From: Rhizobium oryzihabitans
Lineage (GTDB): Bacteria; Pseudomonadota; Alphaproteobacteria; Rhizobiales; Rhizobiaceae
Reading direction: 5' to 3'
NCBI RefSeq assembly: GCF_010669145.1
Contig: NZ_CP048635.1
Span: 1,006,001 to 1,070,000 of the forward strand
DNA length: 64,000 nucleotides
Of the stretch, positions 47,216-55,035 are shown piece by piece. The notes under the pieces were generated by a model. That model did not search any database. It saw nothing but the letters and a program-made list of their open reading frames with translations, and was not told the DNA's origin. The translations under genes and the position numbers were made by a program. Within the stretch, counting starts at the first letter, position 1, and every line of letters begins with the position of its first letter.

Positions 47216-47642
47216 CTCAGCGAAGGTTCAATTTCATGAGTTCGAAGCCTGATGTTTTCTCTGTATTCCGGATTGCCGCCCGCCAGTCGGACTGGCTGTT
47301 TCTCGTCCCCGCCCTGTCGCCAACACCGTTTGGGTGCTCTTCAACGACGGTCCTGCGATGGTGACTTATACATGAAAACCGCTTTTCCCGTCTCTATCAG
47401 GGTCAGTTCGCTTAAAAAAACATCCGGACTCAAGCGATTGAAACCAATAGCGGAAAAACGCAAACGAAAGCTAATCGGCACTTAGTTTTCATTACCTTGC
47501 ATTAACCATAGATTGCCATTTGGCAGGTCTATTCGTTTAGACATCACCAGCCTCACACCGAATCTTTCGAATCTTGCAGGAACGACCTCAATGTAACTTC
47601 AGACGGGGTTTTCCGCAAGCTGAGGCGGGGTTCCGCGGCTAC
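47216..47642. other. Intergenic stretch downstream of repC, nothing recognised
   Basis: About 430 bases between the hypothetical gene and the end of repC. A 77-codon open frame on the plus strand has no credible ribosome site and odd composition. No hairpin with a T-tract, repeat or parS site was seen. Confidence 0.6.
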
Positions 47643-48920
47643 TCACCCCGTCAGCCCCCTCTCCATCTCGTCCTGCCGCCCGCGCAGCTGCGCCAGAAGC
47701 ATGGCCTGAAGATCGAAACCACCCTCATGGGCCTTGCGTGTCAGATTGCGCAGATATCCGCCGAGTGAGCTTATCTGATCCGCCTTTTGAAGCAGGCATG
47801 CAAGGATGGCCGCAGTTCCCTGCCGCCCGAAGATAGCCATGGCATCCTGATAAGCCGACTGGCTGACATTGAACATGGTTTTGATCACGGATGTTGCCAC
47901 TTCGAGATCACGCCAGCCGGTGACGGTTCCTCCAGGGGCATAGAGGGAAATATCCGGGCAAGCCTTCAAAACCAAAACAATATCAGGAACAAAAAATTGC
48001 TTATGAACAACAGGCTTGGGCGGATGTGCTGAGGGTTTTGCGCTGATGGTTGCGGCATAGGCTGGCTGGATGCCAACCGTGCTTGTGGGTGGAACGCTAG
48101 CCGGTTCACGAAAATCCTGCGGTTTAGATATGGATTCGGATTCTGAATTCTTTATGAGGCGCTCATTTTGGCAGTCATTGCCGCCCATTTTTTCAGATTT
48201 TTCAATATTTTCCAGATAGTTGGTCACTTCAGCGCGCAGAGAGACCAGAAAACCGGCGATCTCCTTGAGTTCGGCAGGCTTTGAATTGCGTCCAAGGGAA
48301 CGGGCGATCGCATTATAGCGCGTCTGAAACCGTTCGAAGGTCTCGACCTTACCGCTTGCGGCGATCATTTCGCAAAGCTTCTGGATATCGCGACGGCAAA
48401 GGCTGATGTTTTCGCGAAGGCGCTGAAGATCGAGCCGCTCACGAACGATACGGTCGGCCAGCTCCTCGATTTCTGATTTGCGGGAAAGAAGCGGTGCCAG
48501 TGAAAAACCATAGGCCTCGCTGATCTCTCCGCCCCTGTGTTTGCGGGCATAGCGTTTTCCATTCGGGCTATCCTTGCGGATGATGAGGCCGGCTTCGACA
48601 AGGGCCGAGAGATGCCGGCGCAAAGTCTGTTCCGCCATGCCATGGGCACGCAGCGATAATTGCGTATTGGAAGGGAAAACCACCAGTCCGGCTTCGCTGG
48701 ACAGTTCGTTTTTCGGATAAAAACTCAAAAGCGCGTTCAAGACTGCGAGAGAACGATCGGTCACACCGAGCAATGGTCTTGCTTCACAGACCGAACGATA
48801 GAGTTTCCATTTATCGACCGTCTCAGTCTTTTTGTTCTTTTGCGCGGCAAACTGGGTTGCGAGAACGCCAAACGACATCGCTCGCCGCCCAAATGGCGTC
48901 GTTACACATGTGCTGTCCAT
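47643..48920 (-). CDS. repC: Replication initiator RepC
   Basis: The product of 425 residues is the initiator of repABC replicons and binds the origin inside its own gene. The N-terminal half has the winged-helix RepC domain (LLGVTDRSLAVLNALLSFYP, SNTQLSLRAHGMAEQTLRRH, LSALVEAGLIIRKDSPNGKR). The C-terminal domain is shorter (GWRDLEVATSVIKTMFNVSQ). ATG 48920 follows AAGGTG and gives MDSTCVTTPFGRRAMS; an in-frame GTG at 48929 is less likely. It is last in the repABC operon and is preceded by the ctRNA gene on the other strand. Confidence 0.95.
   Translation of the reverse strand: MDSTCVTTPFGRRAMSFGVLATQFAAQKNKKTETVDKWKLYRSVCEARPLLGVTDRSLAVLNALLSFYPKNELSSEAGLVVFPSNTQLSLRAHGMAEQTLRRHLSALVEAGLIIRKDSPNGKRYARKHRGGEISEAYGFSLAPLLSRKSEIEELADRIVRERLDLQRLRENISLCRRDIQKLCEMIAASGKVETFERFQTRYNAIARSLGRNSKPAELKEIAGFLVSLRAEVTNYLENIEKSEKMGGNDCQNERLIKNSESESISKPQDFREPASVPPTSTVGIQPAYAATISAKPSAHPPKPVVHKQFFVPDIVLVLKACPDISLYAPGGTVTGWRDLEVATSVIKTMFNVSQSAYQDAMAIFGRQGTAAILACLLQKADQISSLGGYLRNLTRKAHEGGFDLQAMLLAQLRGRQDEMERGLTG
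48103..48240. other. AT-rich segment in repC, probable replication origin (oriV)
   Basis: In repABC replicons the origin lies inside repC, in an AT-rich tract. This segment, encoding the variable linker of RepC, is clearly richer in A and T than the surroundings (runs such as CCATTTTTTCAGATTTTT). It contains two GATTC sites at 48133 and 48139. Confidence 0.5.
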
Positions 48921-49016
48921 GTCTTTCACCTTTCACAAGGCAAAAGAAAATCGCTCACCGAAAAATTCGATGCCAAAGACTCTTGACTATGATTCGCGGA
49001 AATGAGATTCTTTGGT

Positions 49017-49066
49017 TGCTTAGATCAAAGAAAGGCTTCCGTGCGGCAACGTTCGGGGGCTTTTTT
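49017..49066 (+). ncRNA. Counter-transcribed RNA of the repABC operon (incompatibility RNA)
   Basis: Between repB and repC, the strand opposite to repABC shows a promoter TTGACT (48983-48988), a 17-base spacer and GATTCT (49006-49011). A GC-rich hairpin (AAAG.CTTCCG pairing with CGGGGGCTTT) ending in six T follows. The expected transcript of about 50 bases matches the ctRNAs that repress RepC synthesis in rhizobial replicons. Ends are estimated. Confidence 0.75.
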
Positions 49067-49106
49067 CTTTTGTGATGCGTCTCCTGTTAGTCGTTAAGAT
49101 TAGAAA

Positions 49107-50120
49107 TCACTGCTTGGACCGGTATTCGGCAAACAGCGCCTGAAGATGTTCCAGAACGAAATCGGCAAACTCCGGCGCTTCGTTCTTGTCGATGGATATG
49201 TCCAGCTTGCGGTCGCTCTCGACAACCTTTGCCAGTCGTCCGCCTGTTTCCGATGACCAGACACCGGTCTTTTTCGCCTGTGCCTTGGGTTTCAGAAAAT
49301 CGAGAAGCGACTTGAAACGTTCTTCCGAAAGAAGTGAGGCAACGGACGGCTCCCTTACATAGGCGCGCGCCGCTTCCTTGACCTGCGATGACGAGAGCTG
49401 ATCGGCCAGATCCATCCAGTTGCGGCGGCCGACGCTTGGCGCCGGGCCAATGAGATCAACCAGATCCTCCGGAATGCGGCCGACAACAGAGAGCATGTTG
49501 GAAAGGTCGCCCTTATGCAGCGACATTGCGGCCATGATCGTGTCCCTTGGAAACCGCATCTGCAGTTTCTGGGCAAAGCGGGCCTTTTCGATATAGGTGA
49601 GGTCGCGGCGCTCGTTGTTTTCCTGCCCCTGGGCAACAACCAGCTGTTCATCGCTGAGATCGCGCACGACTGCTTTGACGGGAATACCGAGGCTCGTCAC
49701 GGCACGCAGGCGGCGATGACCGAAGGCGACCTGATAACGACCCGGGAAATCGGGATGCGGGCGCACCAGAATGGGGACCTGCTGGCCCTGCTCGCGAATG
49801 GCTTCCACAAGACCGGCATCCGCCTCTTCCGAGGCCGGCATGCGATCGGGAATGAAAGAGGGATCGATATCCGCCGGATTGAGAGAAACGATCGTCAGGC
49901 CCTCTGCGAGCTGCTTTTCGATCGCTTCAGCACGCTTGGCGCGTTCCGATACTTCGTTCAGCGACTGGCCGATCATGCCGACAGGCGAATTGACGACATC
50001 CGTTACAAGTTCCGGAGAGCCGAGAATTGGCCGGATGCGTGGTCGCGACCGCTCTGGAGTGGCGTCATTGCTGTCGGTACCCGGCGTGCCGAGATTGGCG
50101 AATATCTGTTTCCTGCTCAT
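49107..50120 (-). CDS. repB: Partition protein RepB (ParB family)
   Basis: The 337-residue ParB-type protein binds parS and works with RepA. The N-terminal ParB nuclease-like fold includes PILVRPHPDFPGRYQVAFGH with RRLRA. The middle helix-turn-helix follows (ERRDLTYIEKARFAQKLQMR; DLSNMLSVVGRIPEDLVDLI). The start overlaps the repA stop by four bases (ATGA), so translation is coupled. Confidence 0.96.
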   Translation of the reverse strand: MSRKQIFANLGTPGTDSNDATPERSRPRIRPILGSPELVTDVVNSPVGMIGQSLNEVSERAKRAEAIEKQLAEGLTIVSLNPADIDPSFIPDRMPASEEADAGLVEAIREQGQQVPILVRPHPDFPGRYQVAFGHRRLRAVTSLGIPVKAVVRDLSDEQLVVAQGQENNERRDLTYIEKARFAQKLQMRFPRDTIMAAMSLHKGDLSNMLSVVGRIPEDLVDLIGPAPSVGRRNWMDLADQLSSSQVKEAARAYVREPSVASLLSEERFKSLLDFLKPKAQAKKTGVWSSETGGRLAKVVESDRKLDISIDKNEAPEFADFVLEHLQALFAEYRSKQ

Positions 50121-51331
50121 GCTGCCCTACCCCACGCTTTTTTAATCAGTCCCTCGATCTCACCATTGACGTTGTTCATGGCTTCCAGCGCGCGATCATA
50201 GGTCGATCGGGTGAACTGGGTTCTTTCCACTTCAAACAGCGTCTGGTTGGTCAATCCGGCATCCGAGACGGCCGTGCTCTTGAGCATCGGGTGAATGAGG
50301 ACGTTTTCACCGAAGATCGAGCGCAGGAAAGCCACCATCTGGTTTTGCGGTCCATCGCTCGGCTCGAAACGGGTAATGAGATAACGCATCCAATTATAGT
50401 CGGAACGTGCGCCAGCCCGGCCGATTTCAGCGAGAAGATCACCCGTCATGGCAAGGAACTGGTTCATGGACATCACATCCAGCATTTGCGGGTGAACGGT
50501 GACGAGAACCGACGTCGCAGCAGTCAGTGCAGAAAGCGTCAGGTAACCGAGTTGTGGCGGGCAATCGATGACCACCACGTCATAGAAGTTCTGGGCCTGG
50601 GCGATAGCCTGGCCGATGCGGGCGAAAAACAACGTATCGCCCGGTGCGCGGCGCATCAAAGCGCGCGGCGTGTCGTGTTCGAACTCCATAAGCTCCAGAT
50701 TGCCGGGAACGATATGAAGATTGGGAATATAGGTGCCGCGAACGATCTCAGCCATCGGCCGGCGTTCATCATCGTAGCGGATTGCGCCATAGAGCGTTTC
50801 GTTCGGGCCGACATCGATCTCCGGCTGGTGGCCGAAGAGCGCAGACAGACTTGCCTGCGGGTCGAGATCGATGGCGAGCACGCGGTAACCGCGAAGCGCC
50901 AGATATTGCGCCAGATGCGCCGAGGTCGTCGTCTTGCCCGAACCACCTTTGAAGTTCATGACGGCGATGACCTGCAATTCTTCACCGTCACGACGATGGG
51001 GCAGGTAACGACGAGTGCCGCGTGCGCCCTGATCGAGAAAGCGCCTGATCTCGTCCATGTCCTCGACAGAATAGGAACGGCGACCGGAGGCCTGCGCTGC
51101 ATCCAGCTCGGGACGCTCGGCGGCGATCTGACGAAGATAGGCTTCGCCGATACCAATCAGCCGAGCGGTTTCAGCAGGCGAGAAATGACGCATGCTCTTT
51201 TCGGTATGGGGTGAAAATGTATTTGCGTTATGCGCCTGCAATTGGGCTGACAATGCAGCCGAATGCTGTTGTATAAGGCTCGTGAGGTCGGGTGCCCCTG
51301 CAGCAAGTCTTGAGTCGGCACTCTGTGTCAT
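50117..51331 (-). CDS. repA: Partition protein RepA (ParA-type ATPase)
   Basis: The product of 404 residues is the ParA ATPase of the repABC system. It drives segregation and represses the operon. An N-terminal helix-turn-helix (MRHFSPAETARLIGIGEAYL) precedes the ATPase core with the deviant Walker A KGGSGKTT and with DLDPQASLSALFG and VIDCPPQLGYLTLSAL. ATG 51331 (MTQSADSRLAAGAPDLTSLI) gives the usual length; an in-frame ATG at 51394 would add 21 residues. Confidence 0.95.
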   Translation of the reverse strand: MTQSADSRLAAGAPDLTSLIQQHSAALSAQLQAHNANTFSPHTEKSMRHFSPAETARLIGIGEAYLRQIAAERPELDAAQASGRRSYSVEDMDEIRRFLDQGARGTRRYLPHRRDGEELQVIAVMNFKGGSGKTTTSAHLAQYLALRGYRVLAIDLDPQASLSALFGHQPEIDVGPNETLYGAIRYDDERRPMAEIVRGTYIPNLHIVPGNLELMEFEHDTPRALMRRAPGDTLFFARIGQAIAQAQNFYDVVVIDCPPQLGYLTLSALTAATSVLVTVHPQMLDVMSMNQFLAMTGDLLAEIGRAGARSDYNWMRYLITRFEPSDGPQNQMVAFLRSIFGENVLIHPMLKSTAVSDAGLTNQTLFEVERTQFTRSTYDRALEAMNNVNGEIEGLIKKAWGRAA

Positions 51332-51359
51332 CTGTCTTCTTTCGCTCGATATTGCAGTA

Positions 51360-51391
51360 GCGGTTTTTTCCGAAAAAGGCGGTTTTTTCCG
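51360..51391. promoter_or_regulatory. Direct repeat GCGGTTTTTTCCG upstream of repA
   Basis: The 13-base sequence occurs at 51360-51372 and again at 51379-51391, in phase by 19 bases, about 30 bases from the chosen repA start. RepA or RepA-RepB binding for autorepression is plausible, but not shown. Confidence 0.45.
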
Positions 51392-51507
51392 CAACTGAGA
51401 TATAAGCGCCGATTCTCTTTTTGGCGCAATAGGCTTTTTTCCCAGATGCGAAAGTGCCGCTAAGGCATTGTGGAAGAATCAGATTTGCGTTTTGTGACAG
51501 TTTGACG

Positions 51508-51523
51508 GTTAGCCGCGGCTAAC
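51508..51523. promoter_or_regulatory. parS centromere site 1
   Basis: GTTAGCCGCGGCTAAC is a perfect 16-bp palindrome of the kind bound by RepB in Agrobacterium and Rhizobium replicons. It lies about 180 bases upstream of repA. Confidence 0.9.
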
Positions 51524-51594
51524 TTCGCTTTTGTTCACGCGGCGATGTCGCTTTTTTCCATTGTTTTACGTCGTTGATGGAGAACGGTCGGAAA

Positions 51595-51610
51595 GTTTGC
51601 CGCGGCTAAC
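51595..51610. promoter_or_regulatory. parS centromere site 2
   Basis: GTTTGCCGCGGCTAAC differs from site 1 by one base. It lies 87 bases from site 1 in the same repA upstream region. Nothing else was seen in 51332-51758 besides the repeats already listed. Confidence 0.85.
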
Positions 51611-51758
51611 TTTGGCAACCTGACCGCACGGTCACCGTCATGGAGAAGGAAGTGAAGGGTAGACATTCGGAGGTGTTTAATCTCTACTCAACGACTAGGG
51701 TATCCACGCGCTCGGCACCGTCTGACCGTGTTCATACCGTCGCAGGTTGGAGGAAAGA

Positions 51759-53144
51759 ATGTCCTATGATGTCGCTATCGTCGGGTCGGGGTTTTCGGCC
51801 ATCTGTACCGCCGCTCATCTTCTGTCCTCGCTACCGCCTGAGGCCTCAGTAGCCATTGTCGGGGACGAGTCAGATTTCGGGCGCGGCACCGCCTACCGAA
51901 CGGAGCTGCCTTATCATCGACTGAATGTGCCTGCGGGGCGGATGAGCGTCTTCCCGGACCGGCCCGATGATTTTCTTGACTGGTTACGCGAGAACGGGAT
52001 CGGACGGGATCCCCTGTTGTTCGCCTCGCGCGGAGACTACGGTCTCTATCTGAGAGACAGGCTTGCCTCCTTGCTCCGAAGCCGGGACCAGCGGGCGAGG
52101 GTGGATTTCATCCGTGCAAAGGCTTCCGCCTGCCGGCCGGATCGCGATGGCGCATTTTCCTTTAGTCTGGAGAATGGCGAGACGTTGCGTGCGCATAATG
52201 TTGTTTTATGTCTGGGTGTGGGGGCGGCCGGTTTGCCGGTGCAAACCGTCGCGAAAGAAGAAGAGAGACCACAGCGCGTCATCAGTCACTGCTGGCAACC
52301 CGGATGGTTGTCGAAAGTGAGGGCGGGTGATCGCATCTGTATTCTCGGTTCCGGTCTCACGATGATCGATCAGGTCCTTACCTTGCGAGGAAAAGGCCAT
52401 CGCGGTCCGATCCACGTTCTGTCCCGGCGAGGGCTGGTGCCGCATCCCCATATCAGTCCGCCACTGACTGCAGCCGACCTGCAATTGCCCGATGGGTCTA
52501 CGGAGATCAGCCGACTGTTGCAGTTGCTACGAAAACAGGTGAAGGACGGTGCGACCTGGCGCACGGTGATGGACGGCTTGCGACCGATAACGCAGGCCCT
52601 GTGGCAACGCCTGACGCCCGTGCAACGCAGTCGCTTTCTTCGCCACGCCTTGCCCTGGTGGAATATACATCGGCACCGCATCGCGCCTGAAGTCCATAAA
52701 GCGTTTGAGAAACTCCTTTCTGACGGCGTTCTTGAGATTCATGCCGGTTATCTACGCTCGCTTTATGAGCAGGACGACGGAATCACGGTTTCTTATCGCC
52801 GCAGGCATACGCAAGACGTCAGGGAGTTTCAGGTCGACTGGGTCGTCAATTGCACGGGTATGGAGCGAGCAGGGATCGGCCACTCACGTCTTCTTGAAAC
52901 GATGCATAGTGATGGCGTCCTCATGCTCGATCACCTTGGTCTGGGAGTAGAGGTTGACGCGCAATCCCGCCTGCATCGAGCGGACGGGGAGGTCTGGCCG
53001 GGCCTTTTTGCCGCCGGTGCGCTGACGGCAGGCCGTTTCTGGGAGATAACTGCCGTTCCGGATATTCGCGTACAGGCAAAGAAAATTGCCGAGGCTGTGA
53101 CGGAAAGAGTGACGTCGAACGGGTGGATATCGGCGCACGGCTGA
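51759..53144 (+). CDS. FAD/NAD(P)-binding oxidoreductase between the parS sites
   Basis: The product of 461 residues has two nucleotide-binding Rossmann motifs, VAIVGSGFSA at the N-terminus and ICILGSGLTMID near residue 190. It belongs to the FAD-NAD(P)-binding family typified by HcpA/YdhS-like proteins. The RTELPYHRLNVPAG region is conserved in that group. The start follows GGAGGAAAG. Its substrate is unknown. It is flanked by parS sites 1-2 on one side and site 3 on the other, so it sits inside the centromere region. Confidence 0.85.
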   Translation: MSYDVAIVGSGFSAICTAAHLLSSLPPEASVAIVGDESDFGRGTAYRTELPYHRLNVPAGRMSVFPDRPDDFLDWLRENGIGRDPLLFASRGDYGLYLRDRLASLLRSRDQRARVDFIRAKASACRPDRDGAFSFSLENGETLRAHNVVLCLGVGAAGLPVQTVAKEEERPQRVISHCWQPGWLSKVRAGDRICILGSGLTMIDQVLTLRGKGHRGPIHVLSRRGLVPHPHISPPLTAADLQLPDGSTEISRLLQLLRKQVKDGATWRTVMDGLRPITQALWQRLTPVQRSRFLRHALPWWNIHRHRIAPEVHKAFEKLLSDGVLEIHAGYLRSLYEQDDGITVSYRRRHTQDVREFQVDWVVNCTGMERAGIGHSRLLETMHSDGVLMLDHLGLGVEVDAQSRLHRADGEVWPGLFAAGALTAGRFWEITAVPDIRVQAKKIAEAVTERVTSNGWISAHG

Positions 53145-53215
53145 CGGAGTAATGAACAGTTGGAGACGGGTTGGTTTGAAAGACCTTTCGAAAGCTTGAT
53201 AATATTGGATTTGAA

Positions 53216-53231
53216 GTTAGCCGCGGCAAAC
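53216..53231. promoter_or_regulatory. parS centromere site 3, detached from repABC
   Basis: GTTAGCCGCGGCAAAC differs from site 1 by one base. It is about 1.9 kb from the repA start, past the flavoprotein gene. The rest of 53145-53448 shows no gene. Confidence 0.8.
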
Positions 53232-53448
53232 TTCGCCTTCTTATTGTAACGCGTCTATCTCTGTCGGTTCGTGGCAGCCTGTGGGTGAAGCCTGACGGCG
53301 GCCGGAATAAGATGCGCGTTCTTTGCGCCAAAAAACGTTGAATTTGCGGATTTGCTAAATAATTTACATCGCTTATGGAATATCGCTGCCAAACCGGCTA
53401 TAAAACGATAAAAATACGGGATTGATGAAAATTATTTGCGAGGCGATC

Positions 53449-53844
53449 ATGGAAAAACACAGACTGGTGCGGTTCGAGACGGCTGATAGTCAGGCTGGCG
53501 GTCAGCGCCGACCCTTCGCCAAAGCCGTCCGGGCCGGAGATTTCGTCTATGTGTCCGGTCAGGTGCCGACTGTTGACGGTGAGGTGGTGACCGGCGGCAT
53601 CGTGGCGCAGACCGAGCAGGTTGTGGCCAACATCAAGGATGTCCTGGCGCTTGCCGATTGCACGCTCGCTGACGTTGTTAAGGTCAATGTCTGGCTGGAT
53701 GATGCCCGTGATTTTTCGAGCTTCAATGCCGTTTTCCAGAAATATTTCATTGATCATCCGCCGGCACGATCGACTGTGCAGTCGCCCCTGATGGTGGATG
53801 CCAAGGTGGAAATGGATGTTATCGCCTATAAGCCGCTGGCTTGA
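53449..53844 (+). CDS. RidA family protein (imine/enamine deaminase)
   Basis: The product of 131 residues matches the RidA/YjgF/UK114 family. The conserved arginine that holds the carboxylate of the imine substrate is present (PPARSTVQ), as is the GDFVYVSGQVPTVDG N-terminal motif. RidA proteins hydrolyse reactive enamine intermediates from PLP enzymes. It precedes a PLP-dependent aldolase-like gene by 28 bases, which fits. ATG 53449 follows GAGG. Confidence 0.92.
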   Translation: MEKHRLVRFETADSQAGGQRRPFAKAVRAGDFVYVSGQVPTVDGEVVTGGIVAQTEQVVANIKDVLALADCTLADVVKVNVWLDDARDFSSFNAVFQKYFIDHPPARSTVQSPLMVDAKVEMDVIAYKPLA

Positions 53845-53872
53845 TGCCCGATTTTGCTGATTTTGAGAGCAT

Positions 53873-54964
53873 ATGATGACCTATCCCTGGCCTGATGCAG
53901 GCACACCACTCGATGCGATTTCGACACCAATGCCGGTGATCGACGAGGACCGGCTTGCTGCCAATATTCTGAGGGCGCAATCCTATCTCGATAGCCATGA
54001 CAAGGCTTTCCGTCCCCATATCAAGACGCACAAGATACCGGCTATCGCAAGACAGCAGCTTCAGGCGGGCGCCATCGGCATCAATTGCCAGAAAGTCAGC
54101 GAGGCGGAGGTCTTCGCGGATGCCGGGTTCGACGACATCCTGATCACCTACAATATTCTCGGCCCGGCAAAACTTGCGCGATTAAAGACGCTGAACGCGC
54201 GCATCGGCAGACTGAGCGTTGTTGCCGACAGCGCTGTAACGGTTGCCGGACTTGCCGGCACATTTGATGCGGAAAGACCGCTTGCGGTGCTTGTCGAATG
54301 CGATACGGGTGGAAAGCGTTGCGGCGTGCAGACCCCACGGGCAGCGCTGGAGCTTGCGGAGAAGATCGTCGCGGCGACGGGCCTCAAATTCAAGGGCATT
54401 TTGACCTATCCGGCCCCTGGCGGGGCGGAAAAGGTGGAAGACTTCATACGCGAAACCATGGCGCTGCTCGCGGAAAAAGGCATCGATTGCCCGGTCCGCT
54501 CAAGTGGCGGCTCACCTGATTTTTTCTCGGCTCACCTTGTTCCTTCCGCCACCGAACATCGGGCGGGCACCTATGTCTACAATGACCGTTCGATGCTGCG
54601 CGCCGGACATTGCACCGCTGGCGATCTGGCAATGCACGTCCTCGCCACCGTGGTATCGAGACCTACGGTCGATCGCGCCGTGCTTGATTGCGGCTCGAAG
54701 GCCTTGACCTCCGATCTATTGGGTTTCAGCGATTACGGCATGATTGAGGGGTATGAGGGCGCAAAGATCATTTCGCTTTCGGAAGAACACGCGGTTGTCG
54801 ATTTGTCGGCCTGCAGTTCCGCCCGGCCTGACATTGGTGATGTCGTCAAGGTCGTGCCGAACCACACCTGTGTCGTCAGCAATCTCTTCGACCGAATGGT
54901 TTTCCATCGAAATGGCCTGGTAACGCGCGTGGAAGATGTCGCAGCGCGCGGTACCGTCTGGTAA
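53873..54964 (+). CDS. D-threonine aldolase/D-serine dehydratase-like PLP enzyme
   Basis: The 363-residue enzyme has an alanine-racemase-like PLP barrel with the Schiff-base lysine in RPHIKTHK (about residue 50) and a C-terminal beta domain with the zinc-site pattern NHTCVVSN. It matches low-specificity D-threonine aldolases and D-serine dehydratases, which cleave or deaminate D-3-hydroxy amino acids. Which of the two it does cannot be decided by eye. It is encoded between RidA and an MlrC-type peptidase. Confidence 0.88.
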   Translation: MMTYPWPDAGTPLDAISTPMPVIDEDRLAANILRAQSYLDSHDKAFRPHIKTHKIPAIARQQLQAGAIGINCQKVSEAEVFADAGFDDILITYNILGPAKLARLKTLNARIGRLSVVADSAVTVAGLAGTFDAERPLAVLVECDTGGKRCGVQTPRAALELAEKIVAATGLKFKGILTYPAPGGAEKVEDFIRETMALLAEKGIDCPVRSSGGSPDFFSAHLVPSATEHRAGTYVYNDRSMLRAGHCTAGDLAMHVLATVVSRPTVDRAVLDCGSKALTSDLLGFSDYGMIEGYEGAKIISLSEEHAVVDLSACSSARPDIGDVVKVVPNHTCVVSNLFDRMVFHRNGLVTRVEDVAARGTVW

Positions 54965-55035
54965 TATTACCCGGCTAATTAAATTGCGAAACGGGTGCTT
55001 CGGACCAACCGGCACCGGCAAAGAGTAACACAGTC

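Noticed and set aside
47252..47485. 77-codon open frame downstream of repC
   Set aside because: Composition is unlike a protein gene here, with no ribosome site.
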